Below are positions 16,834-25,563 of a stretch of DNA of 64,000 bases, one piece after another. The DNA comes from Terriglobia bacterium. GTDB taxonomy: Bacteria; Acidobacteriota; Terriglobia; Terriglobales; Acidobacteriaceae. Position 1 is the stretch's first letter, and each line of letters opens with the position of its first letter. The stretch covers positions 1 to 64,000 of the forward strand of contig JAIQFF010000007.1 of assembly GCA_020073395.1 (NCBI GenBank). The letters are read 5' to 3'. The position numbers and the translations under genes were made by a program. The notes below the pieces were generated by a model. That model was not told the origin of the DNA and did no database searches. It saw nothing but the letters and a program-made list of their open reading frames with translations.

Positions 16834-18396
16834 TTACTCGCCCTTTTCTTTTTCTGTGTCCTTGTGGCCGAGGTCGAGTCCGAAGGATGGGTGCTCCCGC
16901 TGGCCCGTGATCTTGATGGGCACTTCAGTTCGACCGTTATTGCGGAAAAAGGGATCGACCGCTTTCAACAGGAAGGACTTCACGCCGGTCGTGGTCTGTG
17001 AAATCTTGGCCTGCATAATCAGCTTGCCGTGGAAGTCGAGGTTTTCTTTATCCAGTCCGTACTTGCCGTTGAGAGCGACCTCTGCGCCGGGAACGCTGAA
17101 AGTCAGTTCCCGGAATGTGATCACTCCGTTGTCGAGGACGAAATTCCCCTTCAGTTGGGACACGCTGCTGCCCGCATCCTTGTTTTCCGGCTGGCCTTGC
17201 GCCTTGCGGCTCAAAGTCTCGATCTTGGCCGTGACTTCCGGGCTGGTAAATTGCCCCTGCTCTACGTCGAACTTTCCGTTCAGATTCAACCGGTCGGATA
17301 TGTCGCCTTGTCCCTGAGGCAGATCAAATTTCGTACGGAACTTTATCGCGCCGGTCAGCGGAAGTTTTTCTGACTTTACCGCCAGGCGCAACAAGTCTTC
17401 GATCCTGCCTTGTTCAACGGTCACGTCGAGTGTGATTTCCTTGCCCTTCTTGTCTTTGTCCTGAGGTTTCACGACGCCGCCCTGGGCCACGATGACCGTA
17501 TTCAAAAGGTGGGCTGTCACCGGATGCAGAAGCGTGTCTCCGTTGGTGCCGTCCACAGTGGCGCTGAAAACCGTCTCCAGATCGAGTGGATGCCCACCGA
17601 TGGTGACCGTAAAATCGGGGGTGGAGGTTTTGCCTTCTACTTCAATTTTCTCCAGCACGCCACCAAATTTGCCGGTCGATGAAAGAATGCCGCTGATCCC
17701 TTTGAACACTCCCAGATCAGCCTTGTCGAATGTGTACTCAGCCGCCAGCGGCGTCTGGCCGGGATCGTCCGGACTCCACGGCCCGAAGCTTCCGTGGGTA
17801 TCGATCTCTCCCGGAGGCACCGCGTTGGTGAGCTGCGCGGTAAACGATGCGGGGCGATCAAGCCCGACCGAATGCATCACCAGGTGGTGAATGGGGAACA
17901 CGTGGGGATCTTTGTCGGCGAACTTGGGCAACAGCCGAAGTTCCGCGTCGTCGGACACAATTTCGCCAATCAGGACGGGCGCATTGCGCGCCTTTGACCA
18001 ATCCTGTTTGGGTCGCTCGCCCTTGGGGGGAATTTGGATTGTCAGCCCCTTGAGCTTTACCTGCCGCACTTTCCACGGCTTGCCGATCAGTCCCAGGATG
18101 TCGGCCTCAGCGGAGAATTCGCCGATTGAAATCAGAGGTGGCACGTCGGTGCGGCCTTCGTGGCGAAGGGCGAGTCCTGCGCCTTCGATCCGCACTCCTG
18201 GAAACAGATAAACATGGAAGTCCTTGAGTTCCACTTCAGCGTGAAATTTAGCGCTGAGCATCTCCACGACCTTCTTATGGAGATACGGATTGGAGAGATG
18301 CATTCCGGTCATGACCAGGACCACTACGCCGATCACGACCATTGATATCACGATCAGCAGCGTCCTGCTTGCCGGTCTGGTTTTCGTTTCAGTCAT
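16834..18396 (-). CDS. AsmA-family protein
   Basis: A 520-residue envelope protein anchored by one N-terminal TM helix (about residues 12-33). It has a long beta-rich periplasmic region. The N-terminal part (KFHAEVELKDFHVYLFPGVRIEGAGLALR; motif split here for clarity as KFHAEVELKDFHV then YLFPGVRIEGAGL) is typical of AsmA domains. The C-terminal part (GKYGLDKENLDFHGKL, PIKITGQREHPSFGLDL) matches the AsmA/TamB-like lipid-transfer architecture. Family members are linked to outer-membrane lipid homeostasis. It is monocistronic, with a family B repeat beyond its 3' end. The specific role is unknown. Confidence 0.8.
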   Translation of the reverse strand: MTETKTRPASRTLLIVISMVVIGVVVLVMTGMHLSNPYLHKKVVEMLSAKFHAEVELKDFHVYLFPGVRIEGAGLALRHEGRTDVPPLISIGEFSAEADILGLIGKPWKVRQVKLKGLTIQIPPKGERPKQDWSKARNAPVLIGEIVSDDAELRLLPKFADKDPHVFPIHHLVMHSVGLDRPASFTAQLTNAVPPGEIDTHGSFGPWSPDDPGQTPLAAEYTFDKADLGVFKGISGILSSTGKFGGVLEKIEVEGKTSTPDFTVTIGGHPLDLETVFSATVDGTNGDTLLHPVTAHLLNTVIVAQGGVVKPQDKDKKGKEITLDVTVEQGRIEDLLRLAVKSEKLPLTGAIKFRTKFDLPQGQGDISDRLNLNGKFDVEQGQFTSPEVTAKIETLSRKAQGQPENKDAGSSVSQLKGNFVLDNGVITFRELTFSVPGAEVALNGKYGLDKENLDFHGKLIMQAKISQTTTGVKSFLLKAVDPFFRNNGRTEVPIKITGQREHPSFGLDLGHKDTEKEKGE

Positions 18397-18716
18397 TTAT
18401 GCTGCTTCTCAGACGCTGTTTTCGAGCAAATGGTTGGCAAAGGCAGGTTAACAGCCTTGGTCAACTTGTGCATTGGGCGGGCAACCCTACCTGGCGCTAT
18501 TTCCCCGGGACGCGTAGAACAAGCCGTTCAATTTCTGAAGACGGGAAGCGAGCAATGTCGACGACCACGTAAGCCTGGACCGGTGGATGTAAATCTTAGC
18601 GACAGGGCAATAAGGCATCCGGCACGCAACGACAGAGTCAATCAGGGTGAATCGTTTCTCTTCAGCAACGCGCGCAATTGGAATTGAGGGCAAGCGGAAA
18701 GTGTGATTGAGCAATC
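18397..18716. other. Gene-free stretch ahead of a plus-strand terminator
   Basis: No protein-coding frame is convincing on either strand here. The stretch ends in a strong intrinsic terminator for plus-strand transcription (18717-18748), although no plus-strand CDS precedes it for about 1.8 kb. A small RNA is possible, but I could not find a clear promoter. The part nearest 18397 should also contain the promoter of the AsmA-like gene. Confidence 0.4.
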
Positions 18717-18748
18717 AAGAGGGGCCCTCGCGGGCCCCTCTTTATTTC
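18717..18748 (+). terminator. Strong intrinsic terminator, possibly bidirectional
   Basis: A perfect 11-bp stem (AAGAGGGGCCC / GGGCCCCTCTT) with a TCGC loop is followed on the plus strand by TTTATTT. On the minus strand the tail is weaker (TTGATTG), but the korB stop is only 60 bases away. It may therefore also end the korAB transcript. Confidence 0.75.
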
Positions 18749-18802
18749 CTTGCTATTGTTTATCGGAAAGGTTCGACCCCAAGGCCAGGGCTCTATTCCC
18801 AC

Positions 18803-19855
18803 CTACCTCAGCTCCTCCATCACCTGCTCCAACACTTCCCTGCCCGGACGGACGGCGGATTCCGGCAAAGTGGCCAGCGGCTCTTCGGTCATGTTCAGCA
18901 GGTCGACGAAAGTCGGCGCCTTGGAGTTAACGTAGAACACGCCAGTCAGGACTTCGCCCTTTTCGTGCGCCTCGTTCAGGCGAGTGATGGCCTGGATCCG
19001 ATTGGTGGGGTCAAAATCTTCTTCGAGTTTGCGCAGGCGGAGGTGTGATCCGTCGTGCATGGTCACATCGATCGTGGTGCCGGGATCGTAGTCGATGGCG
19101 ATATCCTCGAACGCGGGGACGAAACTGACTTCCTGCAGCGGCTCATCGTGGTCTTTCATGTACTTGTAGGACTTGGTGGAGCCCTCGTGGTCGTTGAAGG
19201 TCACGCAGGGCGAGACTACGTCGAGCATGACCGTGCCGTTGTGCGCGATGGCCGCTTTCATCATGGCGTGGAGCTGCTTCTTGTCGCCGGAAAACGACCG
19301 GCCCACGAAAGTCGCGCCCAGGGTGATGGCCATGGCGCAAGTGTCGATGGGAGGCAGATCGTTGATCACGCCGGTCTTCAGAGTCGATCCCATGTCAGCG
19401 GTGGCGGAGAATTGGCCCTTGGTCAGCCCGTAAACACCGTTGTCTTCGATGATGTAAATGATGGGCAGATTGCGCCGCATAAGATGAATAAACTGGCCTA
19501 CGCCGATCGAGGCGGTGTCGCCGTCGCCGCTGACGCCGAGAGCGATCAGATGGCGATTGGCGAGCACCGCGCCGGTGGCTACCGATGGCATCCGGCCGTG
19601 CACGGCGTTGAAACTGTGCGAACGTCCCATGAAGTACGCCGGACTCTTGGACGAGCAGCCAATGCCGCTGGGCTTAATCACGCGCTCGGGCGGGACTCCC
19701 ATTTCGTACATCGCGTCAATGATGCGCTCGGAAATTGCGTTGTGGCCGCAACCGGCGCACAAGGTGGTTTTGCCGCCGCGATAATCCAGGACGGCCAGGC
19801 CAATGCGATTGATTTTCGGTGCGGGCGCGGGCCGGTCGGGGGTTGAGGTCGCCAT
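18803..19855 (-). CDS. korB: 2-oxoacid:ferredoxin oxidoreductase, beta subunit
   Basis: A 350-residue thiamine-diphosphate-binding subunit. It has LCAGCGHN near the N-terminus, the GIGCSSKSPAYF cysteine motif, and the ThDP/Mg motif GDGDTASIGVGQFIHLMRRN followed by IEDNGVYGLTKGQ. With the alpha subunit it oxidises a 2-oxoacid (2-oxoglutarate is most likely for this fused-alpha type) to its acyl-CoA, reducing ferredoxin. Its ATG lies immediately after the alpha stop, so the two are cotranscribed. The exact substrate is inferred from family resemblance. Confidence 0.9.
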   Translation of the reverse strand: MATSTPDRPAPAPKINRIGLAVLDYRGGKTTLCAGCGHNAISERIIDAMYEMGVPPERVIKPSGIGCSSKSPAYFMGRSHSFNAVHGRMPSVATGAVLANRHLIALGVSGDGDTASIGVGQFIHLMRRNLPIIYIIEDNGVYGLTKGQFSATADMGSTLKTGVINDLPPIDTCAMAITLGATFVGRSFSGDKKQLHAMMKAAIAHNGTVMLDVVSPCVTFNDHEGSTKSYKYMKDHDEPLQEVSFVPAFEDIAIDYDPGTTIDVTMHDGSHLRLRKLEEDFDPTNRIQAITRLNEAHEKGEVLTGVFYVNSKAPTFVDLLNMTEEPLATLPESAVRPGREVLEQVMEELR

Positions 19856-21691
19856 TTACTTACCCTCCATGGTCATGAGTTCGTCGGTGACCGAGCGCGC
19901 ATCGAGCGGCAGGCCGTGAATGTGAGCAATGCTACGCAAGCGGGTATGGAGTGCGGCCTCCAGGTCCATCTTAAGCAGGGTGAGCATCTGGGCGTCGCGG
20001 TTCTGTTCCACCACGTAAACCCGGTCGTGCTGTTTCACAAAATCGTGCACTTCGCGGGTAAACGGATAAGCGCGCAGACGCAGATAGTCGGTCTCGATGT
20101 TGTACTCCTGGCGCAACTGGTCGCGGGCCTCGATCAGTCCCCAGTGCGATGTGCCGTATCCGATGATGCCGATCTTTGATTTTCCGGTGTCAACTTCCGG
20201 CCGGGGCACGAACGAGCGCGCGGTCTCGAATTTCCGGTTGAGCCGCTCCATGTTGCGTTCGAAGTCGTCGGGACGTTCGCTGTATTGGGCTTTTTCGTTG
20301 TGTCCGCTACCCCGGGCAAAGTAGGCGGCAGCAGGATGATCAGTGCCGGGCAGCGTGCGGTAGCCCACCCCGTCGCCGTCGACGTCTTCGTAGCGGGCAA
20401 AGCCGCCGAGGCGATCCAGATCTGCTTTGCTCAGCACCTTGCCGCGACTGATCGGCTTCTCCGGATACTTGAAGGGATCGGCCATCCAGTTGTTCATCCC
20501 CAGATCCAGGTCGGACATCACGAAGACCAGGGTCTGGAACTGTTCGGCCAGGTCGAAAGCCTCGCTGGCCATGCTGAAACACTCTTCCGCCGAACACGGC
20601 AGCAGCAGGATGTGCTTGGTGTCTCCGTGGGAAAGAAACGCGGTGGAGAGAATATCGCCTTGCGAGGTACGCGTGGGCAAACCGGTGGACGGACCAACGC
20701 GCTGGATGTCCCAGATCACTCCCGGCACTTCGGCGTAGTAAGCCAGTCCGGCAAATTCCGCCATCAGCGAAATCCCCGGCCCGGCGGTCGCGGTCATGGC
20801 GCGCGCACCGGCCCAACCCGCACCCACCACCATGCCGATCGCAGCCAGTTCGTCTTCCGCCTGCACGATGGCAAAAGTAGCCTTACCGTCGGCGCGGATG
20901 CGGAAGCGCTTCATGTAGTCAATCATGCTTTCGGGCAGCGACGAAGACGGCGTAATGGGATACCAGGCCACCATAGTGGCGCCGGCGAACATGCAACCCA
21001 GGGCGGCGGCGGAGTTACCGTCGATGATGATTTTGCCAGCGGTCTTGTCCATGCGCTGGATGAAATACGGGTCGCGTTTGACCAGGTTGGCGGCTGCGTA
21101 ATCGTACCCTGCCTTGACCGCGGCCAGGTTCAGGTTGGCCGCTTTCACCTTCTTGGCAAACTGCTTGCGGATGGCTTTTTCGACCTCGGCAACGTCGATC
21201 TCCAACAGTTTGGCCACCACGCCCACGTAAATCATGTTCTTGACCAGCTTGCGCACCTTAGCCTCAGGGCATACGGGAGCGACCAGCTTGTCGTAGGGAA
21301 CGGCGTAAAAAACCAGATCGGAGCGCAGCCGGCTGAGGTTCAAGGGTTCGTCGTACAAAACAGCAGCGCCCGGGGCCACGGACATCACGTCTTCCTCGGC
21401 GGTCTCGGGATTCATGGCGACCACGAAATCAATTTCTTTCTTGCGCGCGATGTAGCCATCTTTGTTGGCGCGAATGGTGTACCAGGTGGGCAGGCCGGCG
21501 ATATTCGAGGGGAAAAGATTCTTGCCCGAGACGGGAACGCCCATCTGAAAAATGCTGCGTAACAAAACCGTGTTGGAACTTTGCGAGCCGGAACCGTTGA
21601 CCGTCGCGACCTGGATACTCATGTTGTTTACGACCGGCTTTTGCCCCGCCTGGCTGCTGCCTTCGCGGAGCCCTACATCCGTGGTGGCCAT
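19856..21691 (-). CDS. korA: 2-oxoacid:ferredoxin oxidoreductase, fused gamma-alpha subunit
   Basis: A 611-residue protein. The N-terminal gamma-type domain (about 25-210: ATVNGSGSQSSNTVLLRSIF, NLFPSNIAGLPTWYTIR) is fused to the pyrimidine-binding alpha domain (from about 225: GNSAAALGCMFAGATMVAWY; PITPSSSLPE; QAEDELAAIGMVVGAGWAGA). The C-terminal transketolase-like domain includes YGTSHWGLIEARDQL. The TSSSLPE-type pocket and fusion order match 2-oxoglutarate ferredoxin oxidoreductases. It leads the two-gene operon with korB. The mapped ATG carries a short non-conserved N-terminal tail, and a second ATG 23 codons in is a possible alternative. Confidence 0.9.
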   Translation of the reverse strand: MATTDVGLREGSSQAGQKPVVNNMSIQVATVNGSGSQSSNTVLLRSIFQMGVPVSGKNLFPSNIAGLPTWYTIRANKDGYIARKKEIDFVVAMNPETAEEDVMSVAPGAAVLYDEPLNLSRLRSDLVFYAVPYDKLVAPVCPEAKVRKLVKNMIYVGVVAKLLEIDVAEVEKAIRKQFAKKVKAANLNLAAVKAGYDYAAANLVKRDPYFIQRMDKTAGKIIIDGNSAAALGCMFAGATMVAWYPITPSSSLPESMIDYMKRFRIRADGKATFAIVQAEDELAAIGMVVGAGWAGARAMTATAGPGISLMAEFAGLAYYAEVPGVIWDIQRVGPSTGLPTRTSQGDILSTAFLSHGDTKHILLLPCSAEECFSMASEAFDLAEQFQTLVFVMSDLDLGMNNWMADPFKYPEKPISRGKVLSKADLDRLGGFARYEDVDGDGVGYRTLPGTDHPAAAYFARGSGHNEKAQYSERPDDFERNMERLNRKFETARSFVPRPEVDTGKSKIGIIGYGTSHWGLIEARDQLRQEYNIETDYLRLRAYPFTREVHDFVKQHDRVYVVEQNRDAQMLTLLKMDLEAALHTRLRSIAHIHGLPLDARSVTDELMTMEGK

Positions 21692-21945
21692 TTCCCAACC
21701 TTCCCTTGTGGTTAGCTTTCCTGGAGCAGGCTTTCATCTACCCGCAGTAATCAAATTGCGCAGAACTAGTTATTATACGGCAGGAACCGGCACGAACAGG
21801 CATCGAAGACGGAGTTCAGACGAGGAGGTACCAGTCTGGGAACTAGAATCTTTCTCAACCAACGATGGCGGAAGGCAGCTGGGCACACTTCCACCCGGAC
21901 CTGCGGCGCCGCAACGCGGCGGCGTTTGCAACTGCCTGCCCCGTC

Positions 21946-22314
21946 TTATGCCGCTGCCGTTGCTTCTTCGCTTCCGTCCGTCTGCCTGTCGATAATTTCG
22001 CGAAGTTTAGGCAGCACGCGAGGCGGGTAGAGGGACAGAGTGCACGGCTTCGTGCACTTCGTCCTCGGGGGCGGCGTAAGAGCTGCATTCTCCATCTTCC
22101 CATACAACAAATTTTCAAGGGCTTTGAACGCATTTTCCAGGGAAGTTCTCTCCTCATCGTTCAGGTTGGTGAACATCGCTGTCATTATCTGGAAATCTCC
22201 CTTGGTCAAGCGGAAGCCATAGTTGTCGGCCGTCCCTAGCGGGTCACACAGAAACAACTCACGAAATCCGGGATCCACGGCGGCATTTCCGATCAGAGTG
22301 ATGAGTAAATCCAT
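21946..22314 (-). CDS. NHLP-type (Os1348-like) leader protein, putative RiPP precursor
   Basis: A 122-residue protein whose first ~70 residues resemble nitrile-hydratase-like leader peptides of the Os1348 type: LIGNAAVDPGFRELFLCDPL, then GFRLTKGDFQIMTAM. The C-terminal ~50 residues differ in character, with Pro-rich stretches, a CTKPC pair, and an acidic Ala-rich end, as expected of a precursor core. AGGAGG stands five bases before the ATG. The start lies 22 bases inside the end of the upstream kinase gene, so the two are translationally coupled. No cyclase, radical-SAM or lanthipeptide enzyme is nearby. A non-RiPP role for the leader-like domain is a real alternative. Confidence 0.6.
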   Translation of the reverse strand: MDLLITLIGNAAVDPGFRELFLCDPLGTADNYGFRLTKGDFQIMTAMFTNLNDEERTSLENAFKALENLLYGKMENAALTPPPRTKCTKPCTLSLYPPRVLPKLREIIDRQTDGSEEATAAA

Positions 22315-25172
22315 ACGTTCCTCCTGTTTGGTTTGACTTGTGCAGCAGGCCCTGAAGCAGCAGGGCCCAGTTTTCCATTGGATGGGCCGACCTTCGGTTT
22401 CAAGTCCTGTAATTCGTGACGGGCTTGCCGCAGGATAGGAAGGTCATCGGCGTGTGGCCACATGCGGACGATCTCCTGGTAATGCTTGAGGGCAAGATCA
22501 CGATTGTTCATCTGACCATACACGCGTGCCACTTGCAGGTGGGCGACCGCCAAATCAGGCGGAAACCCGCTTTGAAGAATCTCGTTTCTCTGACTGATAA
22601 CTTTTTCCCAGGCTGGCGCGGACAGGTCCCAGCGTCTCTGTTCCTGATAGGCACGGGCCAGGCCAGTGGAGGCGATGAACGGCGCGAATCCTTCATCCGC
22701 GGCCGCAAAGGAAATCGCGGCTTGCTCGGGTTTCGCCTCGGCCAGCAAGATCTCTCCTTCCAGGCTGTGAAAATTCTCCTGGTTCGAGGAACTCTGGATG
22801 GTCTTCCGGGATTCATCCAAACGACGGAGTACCCGTCGCGCCTTGTCGACATTGCCCGCTCGGGCATAGAGCGTACCCGCACCCAGGAGGTCGCTGGCCT
22901 GCAGGCCGGTGCTGGGGACCTGCAACATAAGATCCGCCTGCAATTCTGCCGCTCGCGAATTGTCCTGGACAAGATAAATGCGGCCAACCAGATATCTCCG
23001 AAACAGCTGCAAGCCACCGCTCTGCGCAGGTACCGCCTGGATTTGCCGGACCAGTTCAGCCCGGGCTCCGTCCAGTTTTCCTTGGTATAGATCTGCGATG
23101 GCCAAGGACAACTCCTGCAATTCGCGGTCTATTCCTCCGGTTCCGCCGATTTGCTCGAACTCTTGCCTGGCCGGGGCCACGTTTCCCTGACCGAGGTAGG
23201 CCAGGCCGAGTCCCCAGTGCATTCGCGGAGAGGCCAAACCCCGCCGTGAGGCCTCGCCGGCGGCAGTGATCGCCGCTTCGGGCTTGTTGCTCCGTGCCAG
23301 ATATAACACCAGATTCCCGTAGGCGGGGGCCGAGTGAGGGTTCAACCTGAGGACCTCGCCCAGTTCGAGCACCGCTTGATCGAGTCGGCCGAGATCGTAA
23401 TAGGCGCTGGCCAATTCCTGATGAGCTTCCTCGTCATCGGGATAGAGGCTGACCAGGACCCTTAGGGATTCCGCCTTGTCGTCGTAACGCTCCTGCAGTC
23501 CGTAGTAGGCAGCTTCGATCCTGCGCTGCTCCCGGCCCGTGACGCCGGGCCGCAACTGGTAGGCGCGATCCAGTTCCGCCAAGGCCCTCTCGTTTTTGCC
23601 GACCAGCGCTGAATAATACTGACCCAACCGCATATGAGCCATGGCGAAATCCGGGTCCAGCCGGAGGGCGCCTTGCAGCAGAACCGGGACCTGTTCGTCC
23701 TTGCCCTGGTCCGTGGCATCCTTGGCCTGGGAATAGAGTTGCAAAGCCTCGAGCGATGAGGTGGTCACCTTGGCCAGAGGGCGACTGGTTCCCTGTATCC
23801 GCTCCAGAGATTCCCCGAGATCGGTCCGCACTTTTTTCGCCAGCGCATCCACTTTGTCAAAAAATTCGTCCTGGCGGTCGAATCTCTCGTTCTCCGCGAA
23901 TAATAGATTACCCCGCATAGGATCCAGTCCTCGCACCGTGATCTGGAACACTTGCCCGGCTCGATCAATACTGCCTGCCAGCAGCACCTGCAGGTTCTCG
24001 CGCTGGCAAATCTCGCGGCCAAGATTTTCGTCGATCCGGGTCGTGCTTTCCTTTTTCATGCGCTGAAGGACCTCGTAGGCGCGACTCCTGGGAAACACGT
24101 TGACGTAGCGCGACTGCTGCAGCGCGATGGTCAGAGCCTCGCGCACACCTTTGTCGGGAATGGCCGGCTCGCCTGAAGTCTCGAAATCCGCGATCAGCAC
24201 CCAGCCGCGCTCGGCGAGAATCGGGCCTCTATGCTCCCACCAGTAAACGCCGAACACAGCAGCCACCGCGACCGCCACCCCGACGATGCCAGCCGCCAGC
24301 CAGCGCTTCTCTTTCCGCCGAACACGCACGGCGGTAAGTTTGCTCGGCGTCGCTCCCGCATAGACCAGATGCAGGTCGTCGAGCAATTCGCGGACGTGAG
24401 CATAGCGCTCCGTCGGTGCTTTAGCCATCGCTTTCATAACGACGGTGACCAAGCCGTCCGGCACGGTGGGATGGAAAGCACGAATCGCCGCCGGGGTCTC
24501 GTGCAGGACCCGTTCACTGGTAGCTACGAAACTGCTCGCCAGGAATGGGTTCTTCAGGGTCAACATCTCGTACAAAACAACTCCCAGAGAGAATATGTCC
24601 GCACGTTCATCGGGCGACCGTTCGAGTAGAACCTCGGGCGCCATGTAGGCAGGCGTGCCTCCGCCCGAGCCTGTACGATCCACCGTGGAACTCTGATCGG
24701 AGCGAGGGAGTCGCTTAGCCACACCGAAATCCAGTATCTTCACTCGTCCCGCCGGAGTAAGCATGATGTTTTCTGGCTTGATGTCGCAATGCACGATGGC
24801 GCGTTCGTGCGCCACCATCAGGGCTTCGGCGCATTGCGTGGCGATGTCAAAGAATTGCTTCAGGCTCATCGACCGCTGCAGTCGCTGCCGCAGGGTCTCG
24901 CCTTCTACATACTCCATCACCAGAAAGAGCTCGCCATGCTCTTCCACCACGTCGTAAACGCCGGCAATGTATTCCGAGTTGAGGGCGGACGCACGTTGCG
25001 CTTCTCGCAGGACCTGGCGCCGGGATTCGGGATCGTTGCCCAGCCTCCGGGACACACGCTTAAGAGCTACTGGACGCCGCAGTTGAGTATCTTCTGCGTA
25101 GTAGACCTCACCCATTCCTCCAGCACCCAGCTTCGAGCGGATAACGAAGCGGCCGACGCTGGTACCCGTCAA
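22293..25172 (-). CDS. Membrane Ser/Thr protein kinase with C-terminal TPR domain
   Basis: A 959-residue PknB-type kinase. The glycine loop is GAGGMGEV (16-23), Lys38 is in VALKRV, the catalytic loop is HCDIKPEN (128-135), DFG is at 148-150 and APE at 178-180. A TM helix at about 291-312 separates the cytoplasmic kinase from an extracytoplasmic part. That part has a FlgO-like region (~325-470: GWVLIADFETSGEP, ALTIALQQSRYVNVFP) and then many TPRs to the end. The catalytic loop has HCD in place of HRD, so it is a non-RD kinase. The only in-frame start is TTG with GAGGA very close, suggesting weak translation. It overlaps the NHLP-type gene that follows. Confidence 0.9.
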   Translation of the reverse strand: MTGTSVGRFVIRSKLGAGGMGEVYYAEDTQLRRPVALKRVSRRLGNDPESRRQVLREAQRASALNSEYIAGVYDVVEEHGELFLVMEYVEGETLRQRLQRSMSLKQFFDIATQCAEALMVAHERAIVHCDIKPENIMLTPAGRVKILDFGVAKRLPRSDQSSTVDRTGSGGGTPAYMAPEVLLERSPDERADIFSLGVVLYEMLTLKNPFLASSFVATSERVLHETPAAIRAFHPTVPDGLVTVVMKAMAKAPTERYAHVRELLDDLHLVYAGATPSKLTAVRVRRKEKRWLAAGIVGVAVAVAAVFGVYWWEHRGPILAERGWVLIADFETSGEPAIPDKGVREALTIALQQSRYVNVFPRSRAYEVLQRMKKESTTRIDENLGREICQRENLQVLLAGSIDRAGQVFQITVRGLDPMRGNLLFAENERFDRQDEFFDKVDALAKKVRTDLGESLERIQGTSRPLAKVTTSSLEALQLYSQAKDATDQGKDEQVPVLLQGALRLDPDFAMAHMRLGQYYSALVGKNERALAELDRAYQLRPGVTGREQRRIEAAYYGLQERYDDKAESLRVLVSLYPDDEEAHQELASAYYDLGRLDQAVLELGEVLRLNPHSAPAYGNLVLYLARSNKPEAAITAAGEASRRGLASPRMHWGLGLAYLGQGNVAPARQEFEQIGGTGGIDRELQELSLAIADLYQGKLDGARAELVRQIQAVPAQSGGLQLFRRYLVGRIYLVQDNSRAAELQADLMLQVPSTGLQASDLLGAGTLYARAGNVDKARRVLRRLDESRKTIQSSSNQENFHSLEGEILLAEAKPEQAAISFAAADEGFAPFIASTGLARAYQEQRRWDLSAPAWEKVISQRNEILQSGFPPDLAVAHLQVARVYGQMNNRDLALKHYQEIVRMWPHADDLPILRQARHELQDLKPKVGPSNGKLGPAASGPAAQVKPNRRNVWIYSSL

Positions 25173-25563
25173 AATCCTCGGGGAAAGGAATAGCCATCGG
25201 TGCTCTGCGGGATCTGCTCATGGCGAAACACCCGCATCAGCTGATCGCGTGAACTCTCTCAGTGGGGAATGTAAGCCCGAGCAGACTGCGCCAGGGCCGA
25301 TTGCGTAGCCATTCTCTCTCAGGTCAGGCCGCTTGCATAGCGTCAGGGCATGGCGGGATATATCTAGACCTTCAACAGCTGTAATGTCTTCTGGCTGGGT
25401 TTGGTGTAACTACCTGAACAGCTGTTACTTACCGAGACCACTGCCGAGGCGTTGTGAGATGGAAACTGGCCTTCGCCCCGGGAAAAACAGGGCCAGCCTC
25501 ACTGCGCCCGGTTGATAGAGGGTGAGCCCGCCCCGAAAAAGAACATTACGCCGACGGAAGAAT
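25173..25563. other. Intergenic stretch upstream of the kinase, paired AACAGCTGT sites
   Basis: No convincing gene. The palindromic nonamer AACAGCTGT occurs twice, at about 25374 and 25418, in the same arrangement 45 bp apart (about four helical turns). Both lie 200-250 bp upstream of the kinase start. They may be operator half-sites. A GC-rich inverted segment near 25475-25500 could terminate transcription. Confidence 0.4.

Noticed and set aside
20285-21562. 425-codon plus-strand frame
   Set aside because: Antisense of korA; low-complexity His/Gly-rich translation without family pattern.
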